A stretch of 64,000 bases of DNA. Source: Malus domestica. Lineage: Eukaryota > Streptophyta > Magnoliopsida > Rosales > Rosaceae. Both the position numbers and the translations under genes were made by a program. The number at the start of each line of letters is the position of its first letter. The first letter of the stretch is position 1. Location of the stretch: positions 26,909,501 to 26,973,500 of the forward strand of contig NC_091677.1 of NCBI RefSeq assembly GCF_042453785.1, written 5' to 3'. A model generated the notes under the pieces. It made no database searches, was not told the DNA's origin, and saw nothing but the letters and a program-made list of their open reading frames with translations. Shown in pieces: positions 59,523 through 64,000 of this stretch.

Positions 59523-61015
59523 TTACTGATAAGGGGTGGTTGTGGGGGGTTTCCCTTGATATATCCTTACCTCGGCGGAGGCATGGTTGTAAGCCTGAGC
59601 TATCACCTCAGAGTAAGTCTTCCAAGTGTTGGCATTGATCATGTACTTAAAGAAACAATCACGAAGGCCTGCAATGAAGGCCTTGAAGGTGGTCTTGTCA
59701 TCTGCCTCAACGCAGCGAGAATACTCATGGCTAAAACGACCGGCATACTCTCGTAGTGACTCGTCCTTCTTCTGGCGAATTGTGTACAAGTCATTTGCAA
59801 AATGCAATCGATCGGTCTAGAAGATGTGTTGAGAGACAAACAATTTCCTCAGTTTCTCCAATGAGTCTACTGTCTCAGGTGGAAGACGGCAATACCAGTT
59901 TAGAGCTCCGCCAGAGAGGGTGGAGGGGAAGAGAAGACATCTTTCTTCGTCGATGTGCATCTGATATGCCATGATGGACTCAAAGAGGTTAAGATGTTCA
60001 ATTGGGTCCTCCTTTCCAGTATAGAGTTGCAAGCCAAGCTTTTGCTTTGTTTTTGCTTAGAGGGGATGTCGAGGATCTTCCTTGTAAGAGGGCCAAGCCT
60101 AGGTTGGTTCCAATAAGGTATCTCAGCTTGTCTTTGGCCTTCAACTTGTTTACTTCCTTAAGGAGCTGTAGGACAAAAGAGTCCTGAGTTGAGTCATGTA
60201 CCACTGGAGCTTTCTTTCGTAAATCTCCATCTCCTCTTAGAAGTATGAAGGTTTGATCAAGAGCATATGATTTTTCCCTAGACTCGCTGTACTGACTTCC
60301 AAAGTATGTCTGTCGAAAAATCTCTGAGTCCTCTATACCTTCGTGTTTCTCTAAGACTTGTTGCCCCTTCCCCAAATTGGTAGCTGGCCTGGGACATGGG
60401 AGAGGATCGAGTCTTTCAGAGACCCTTAAGTCATTGATCTTCGAGCTTACATGGATGTGATTGTCTCGATGTTGATTTAGGAAGTCTCAACAGTCAAGAA
60501 AGACGGCTTTCGATCCTTCCACTCCTTCTGTAATGAGGTGTCTTCCTCCACTTCTTCTGCTTCGGGTTGAAGCAACTAGGTTGAGAGAAGTCTCATGTTG
60601 ATCAATGTTTTGATGATTAGCTCGCTCCTTATGAAGGATACCTATGTCGAATGAAGGTGACCCTTCGTGTTAGGGGGCACCCAGATGATGGTTGATGTCC
60701 ACAGGGGTAACGAGCTCGCGTGTTTGAGTACGCCTAGTTTCGTGAAGTGTCTCAAAGAGCTTCTTATACTGCTCATGGAGGACATCATTCTTCATTGCTA
60801 TCTTGTTGTTCTGAGCTTCTAGCTCATCGAATTTAGCTTGAAGAGCAACCCTATTTCCTTCATTCTTTCGTTGCCTCGCACCAAGTGCAAGAGGGGTGTC
60901 ATTCTGCGTGTTGTGGCTTCCTTCGCTCCCCATGTTGGAAAGGGATGCCTGGTCAAAAGAGAGTGTACGAATGGTGGAAACCAACTTAACAAAGCAGAAG
61001 AAAGTGGGAATAAGT
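59523..61015 (-). pseudogene. Tat element 2 gag, decayed
   Basis: From MGSEGSHNTQNDTPLALG (about 60934) through a coiled coil (KFDELEAQNNKIAMKNDVLH) to a stop at about 60672. It resumes in pieces: LQLYTGKEDPIEHLNLFES, GGALNWYCRLPPETVDSLEK, YTIRQKKDESLREYAGRFSH, FIAGLRDCFFKYMINANTW. The Gag-protease linker (CCYHEHNGHDGEKC) is at 58839-59288. Confidence 0.85.
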
Positions 61016-61016
61016 G

Positions 61017-61040
61017 TCGTTCCCACATACGGCGCCAAAT
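61017..61040 (-). other. Primer-binding site region of Tat element 2
   Basis: Minus strand TTTGGCGCCGTATGTGGGAA right after the 5' LTR; better preserved than in element 1. Confidence 0.75.
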
Positions 61041-61555
61041 GTTGATGCACAAAATCAGTGGGGGACTTTGGTATAACAGAAAATGTTAAGTTTGTGACCT
61101 TCGCTAGATTGCTCCGGTCACTAGTGTGGATAAGTATGTAAATGGATAGAGACAGGGAAGCAAAGACAAGATGTACATGGTTCATCCTGATTGGCTATGT
61201 CCACAGAGTAAAGGAGTTCTCATTAATTGTGAAGGGTTTACACAAGTACATAGGTTCAAGCTCTCCTTTAGTGAGTACAAATGAATGGTTTAGTTCAAAT
61301 GACATTTGGAAATATTGTGAGAGAATGATCTCTATTTTTAGAAGAGAGTTTCTAGTTTCATTCTGACATTGACACGTGTCATGTTGTGATTGGCTTCTGA
61401 TGTTGATACGTGTCGTGCTATGATTAGCTTCTGATGTCAACACGTGTCGCGCTGTGATTGGCCTCCTGGTTGGAGGGAAACTCTTCTGGATCCTTGACAG
61501 TATAACGTTGACCGGTGCTCAGTAGTTTCGAGATTGGTTAAGTATGGTACAAACA
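61041..61555 (-). repeat. 5' LTR of Tat element 2 (515 bp)
   Basis: Plus strand TGTTGATGCACAAAATCAG...GGTACAAACA. The triple 34 bp repeats lie at about 61370-61470. The TATA position is substituted (CTATTTTTAG on the plus strand). Confidence 0.92.
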
Positions 61556-62339
61556 CACTTCTAAAGCCACTTTGCAAAGTTTGGTTACTTCCATGAATCT
61601 CAAGTGTGAAAAATATTGGGGTGACATTGATAAGGTTAACGCACTCGACCAGAGGTAGAAATTTGAAATGCTAGAAATAAATCTAGAGGAACTTGGCTAT
61701 GAATGGGACAAAATAGTAGAGGTGAAAGCAACCTTAACCTAATTGTATAATGTGTATAAGGAGGGAGCGGTCCCTAGTAGTAGCTCAAGTGAGCAAAGAT
61801 CAAGTATTGTAGTAGATGATGTTTCGGGAATGGGAGAGATTAATGTTACTAAAAGGGTGGAAAGGAAAACAAAAAAAAGGCGGTGGCTCAACAAAGTGAG
61901 ATAGCCAATGAAGTGGATATGTACTTTACCGATCCACATAAAAACCTAACATATGAAGGTTTCAATCTTTTGGATTGGTGAAAAGGAAATAGTGGTACAT
62001 ATCAAACTCTTGGTAAAGTTGCTAAGGATTTTTTTGCTCTTTCTAGTAGTACCGTTGCTAGTGAGAATGCCTTTAGCCGTGATGGGGAGAGTTGTCAACC
62101 TTTTTAGAGCTTCCTTAACACCTACAATGGTTGAGGTTTTAGTGTTTACTAGTTATTGGTTTAGGAGGAATAAATTTTGTTTCTACAAGGATCCGACGAA
62201 TTCACAATCTACAAGGAACTGGAAAACTTAGAAAAACGTAAGTGAAGAATTTAATTTCATGTTTTTATTTTCTTAATATTCATTATTTTATAATTCAATA
62301 TAAATAATTTGTGGTTTTATGTTTAGGAAGACTAATGAA

Positions 62340-62478
62340 AATGACTTGAAAACTTTGAGTTTTAACGATAAGGATAAAATAAAGGGTAAAGTGAATAGTA
62401 CCATGATTGATTTTTTAGTGTAAAAATATGATTTTTCGTTAAAGTGAATAGTAACGGGAGCTTTTTGTTAAAGTTCCC
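62340..62478. mobile_element. Small MITE-like element
   Basis: AACTTTGAGTTTTAACGATA...GAATAGTAACGGGAGC, then AAAGTTCCC. Internal inverted pieces (GTGAATAGTA twice, TTTTAACGA against TCGTTAAAG) match a MITE type I recall as frequent in Rosaceae genomes. Ends are approximate. Confidence 0.5.
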
Positions 62479-63029
62479 TTGTTGTTTTAGGGACGCCTAA
62501 TTTGGGAGTTAAGGATAATCCAACTCAAGGAGATGAAATGCCACCTCATCTCGTCCACCACCTCAAGCTCAAGTTCAACAATGACAATCATTATCTCCAC
62601 GACCACCCATTTCAAGAGCAACTATAACAAGGGGAAGGGTCAACCATCAACAACCAAGGGAAAAGACCAACCACAACCATCAACAAGCGCAAGGGGTTGA
62701 AGGGGCCGAACAAGGCAACCTTCATGAACTTGACTTAAGCTTTTATTTTTACTTTTGGTTTGTAACTTTTTTTTTCTTTTGGGTTTATACTTAACTTATT
62801 TCATTTTGATTGCATGCATGTTGAATCTAAGTAGTTTGATAGTATACTATAGAAATATAAGTATGAATTTGGCTTCAATTTGAATTGGTATGAGTTACAA
62901 TTGGTATGAAATTACGAATTGGAATTTGAAACTTGGCTTCAATTTGTTACGCTTTCTAAAAAAAAAAAAAAAGTTGGGCACACCAAATTTCAACCCAACA
63001 TTCATAAAAAAAAAAAGCCCAATAATTTG
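62479..63029. other. Spacer after the hAT relic
   Basis: Pro/Gln/His-rich codon runs at 62540-62740 with stops (possibly the decayed hAT C-terminus or another element), then AT-rich sequence with two A runs. Nothing callable. Confidence 0.4.
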
Positions 63030-63357
63030 TGGTAAATATTAACCAAGGATATATGTGCATGGGTATTTTAGTCATATTTTGTATAAGTTAGCTAGGCGGT
63101 TAAGGTGTTTAGATGTCTTAGTTATTAAGTTTTGACAGCTGTAGCTATCTTAGTTATTAAGTTTTGACAGCTGTAAGTTTGTTTGGTTAGCTTCTTTAAA
63201 TAGGTATATATATTACTGAAAATGTAAGCAATTGTATTCATTCAGTAAATACAACAACATTTGCAATACATCGCTTTCTCTCTCTACTCTCATATTCATT
63301 GTTCTTTGTTCTTGCTCTTCGATGGAGATTTTATGGCTTAATCTGCCATAATTATCA
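63030..63357 (+). repeat. 5' LTR of a Ty1/copia retrotransposon
   Basis: TGGTAAATATTAACC...CATAATTATCA, 328 bp with TG/CA ends, directly before a tRNA-Met-type primer-binding site. A 30 bp internal duplication (CTTAGTTATTAAGTTTTGAC) occurs at about 63117-63175. The 5' limit is inferred. Confidence 0.65.
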
Positions 63358-63375
63358 TGGTATCAAGAGCCGAGG
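63358..63375 (+). other. Copia primer-binding site
   Basis: TGGTATCAAGAGCCGAGG, a one-base variant of the initiator-Met PBS (TGGTATCAGAGC) of plant copia elements. Confidence 0.85.
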
Positions 63376-63744
63376 TTCAGTAAACCGGTGAAGAGGATCC
63401 TGGTTAGCTCATCAGGCTTACGGTTTTTCAGAGGCGTATCTTGATCTGTTCAGATTGGGATCTTTGATCGTTGTTGCGATATCAGGGCACGAAGCTCCTT
63501 GATTACTGGTGATTGCTTTGAGCACGAAGCTCCTTGTTGTTTCTTGATTGTTGCTGATTTCTAGGGCACGAAGCCTATAATTGTTTGATTTTATCAATTT
63601 GCACAGCATTGGTTGTTTCTTGAGCACGCAGCTCCTTGATTACTGATTTGAGCACGAGATTTGAGCACGAAGCTCTTTGTTGCTTCTTGATTGTTGCGGT
63701 TGATTTTGTAGTTGAAATTACTGTGTTCTTCCAGTTTTGGAGTA

Positions 63745-64000
63745 ATGGCGATGAATATGGTGAAGGTTGAAAGTCTACTTGGAATGTTAACCATTAGACT
63801 TCAGGAGGATAATTTTGTGAAGTGGTCCTTTCAGTTTAGATCTGTTCTTGAAGGAAATGATTTGTTTGATCATTTTGATGGTACCTCTGTCTGTCCACCA
63901 AAGTTTGTCTTTACTGAAGACGGTGGTATCACTACTGAAGTTACAGCAGCTTATAAAGAGTGGATTAAAAGAGATGGGGCTCTTGTGAGTCTATTGCTTG
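63745..64000 (+). CDS. Copia Gag, N-terminal part, open at the window end
   Basis: From ATG 63745 (MAMNMVKVESLLGMLTIRLQ) the frame stays open through WSFQFRSVLEGNDLFDHFDG and AAYKEWIKRDGALVSLLL to the last base. This matches the start of plant copia Gag (gag-pre/UBN2-type), where a tryptophan-containing F..W...F.S.L core is usual. Gag packages element RNA. The leader (63480-63680) holds GCACGAAGCTCCTTG repeats. The rest of the element lies outside. Confidence 0.8.
   Translation, partial: MAMNMVKVESLLGMLTIRLQEDNFVKWSFQFRSVLEGNDLFDHFDGTSVCPPKFVFTEDGGITTEVTAAYKEWIKRDGALVSLLL

Larger units (their letters stand above)
53163..61555 (-). mobile_element. Tat-lineage LTR retrotransposon 2, full length, decayed
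   Basis: 8.4 kb on the minus strand with 515 bp LTRs at both ends (61555-61041 is the 5' LTR, 53677-53163 the 3'). A primer-binding region adjoins the 5' LTR. Gag, protease, RT, RNase H, archaeal-type RNase H and integrase are in order, all with stops. Flanks CACCT (53158-53162) and CACTT (61556-61560) are a 5 bp duplication with one change. It lies inside the hAT relic. Unlike element 1 it keeps the integrase, but lacks the hairpin array and antisense ORF block. Confidence 0.9.
51930..62230 (+). pseudogene. hAT (Ac-like) transposase relic, interrupted twice
   Basis: Pieces in order: 51930-52159 (start MDVSSSQSRKTKTNKQRS, then after a frame change HLHMRCACRILNLIVKDG), 52675-53162 (LSHKIEEIKNYVKF, a WNVTYKMLNSA block corresponding to the conserved RWNSTYLML, DDATLILIVTLTPMSN), and 61556-62230 (MNLKCEKYWGDIDKVN, KFEML, the dimerisation region LGKVAKDFFALSSSTVASEN, then GRVVNLFRASLTPTMVEVLV in another frame). 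Many stops and frameshifts. The gaps are filled by a solo LTR and Tat element 2. hAT transposases cut and paste DNA with 8 bp duplications; the element's own ends were not found. Confidence 0.8.

Overview
This is a stretch of plant nuclear chromosome. It has spliced genes with GT/AG introns, a nuclear-encoded plastid enzyme, plant-type F-box and BRAP2 genes, and dense nested transposons (Ty3 Tat, copia, RTE LINE, Helitron, hAT, MITEs). Two neighbouring loci resemble Arabidopsis At1g80570 and At1g80600, so a core eudicot is clear. The repeat types look like Rosaceae (apple/pear group), but that is inference from memory.

Layout. 1-12.6 kb is the gene-rich part: the 3' eight exons of a BRIZ-type RING/ZnF-UBP ubiquitin ligase (+), an intact single-exon F-box/LRR gene FBL14 (+) with a spliced uORF in its leader, small MITEs, and a broken copy of plastid acetylornithine aminotransferase (+). 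From 12.5 to 24.7 kb a short PGG-domain membrane-protein gene (-) is split by an 11.7 kb Tat-lineage LTR retrotransposon (12622-24280). It has identical-length 515 bp LTRs and a near-perfect 5 bp target duplication. Its integrase is gone, and it carries hairpin-rich tandem arrays and an antisense coiled-coil ORF.

24.8-47.1 kb is best read as one autonomous Helitron. Its Rep/helicase gene is uninterrupted over six exons (1614 codons plus stop) and it ends in a textbook hairpin plus CTAG. Two copies of a chimeric element sit inside it in opposite orientation, tail to tail. Each is an RTE-type LINE that lost its own tail, followed by about 3.6-4.1 kb of Tat 3' sequence (including the antisense coiled-coil gene with its own TATA box), a truncated Tat LTR, and then the last 0.6 kb and (TTG)n tail of a second RTE. 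Shared internal junctions show that the chimera moved or duplicated as a unit. The simplest reading is LINE 3' transduction. One copy lies cleanly inside an intron of the Helitron gene.

47.1-62.5 kb holds an unrecognised four-exon reading frame, MITEs, a 0.65 kb foldback, and a decayed hAT transposase. The hAT is interrupted by a 510 bp solo LTR (perfect GAATG duplication) and by a second, complete but decayed Tat element on the minus strand (53163-61555). The window ends in the 5' LTR, primer-binding site and open gag of a Ty1/copia element.

Only BRIZ, FBL14, the Helitron gene, the antisense coiled-coil ORFs, the truncated RTE ORF and the copia gag read as intact. All positions were read by eye; splice sites and element ends were assigned from consensus motifs and frame continuity.
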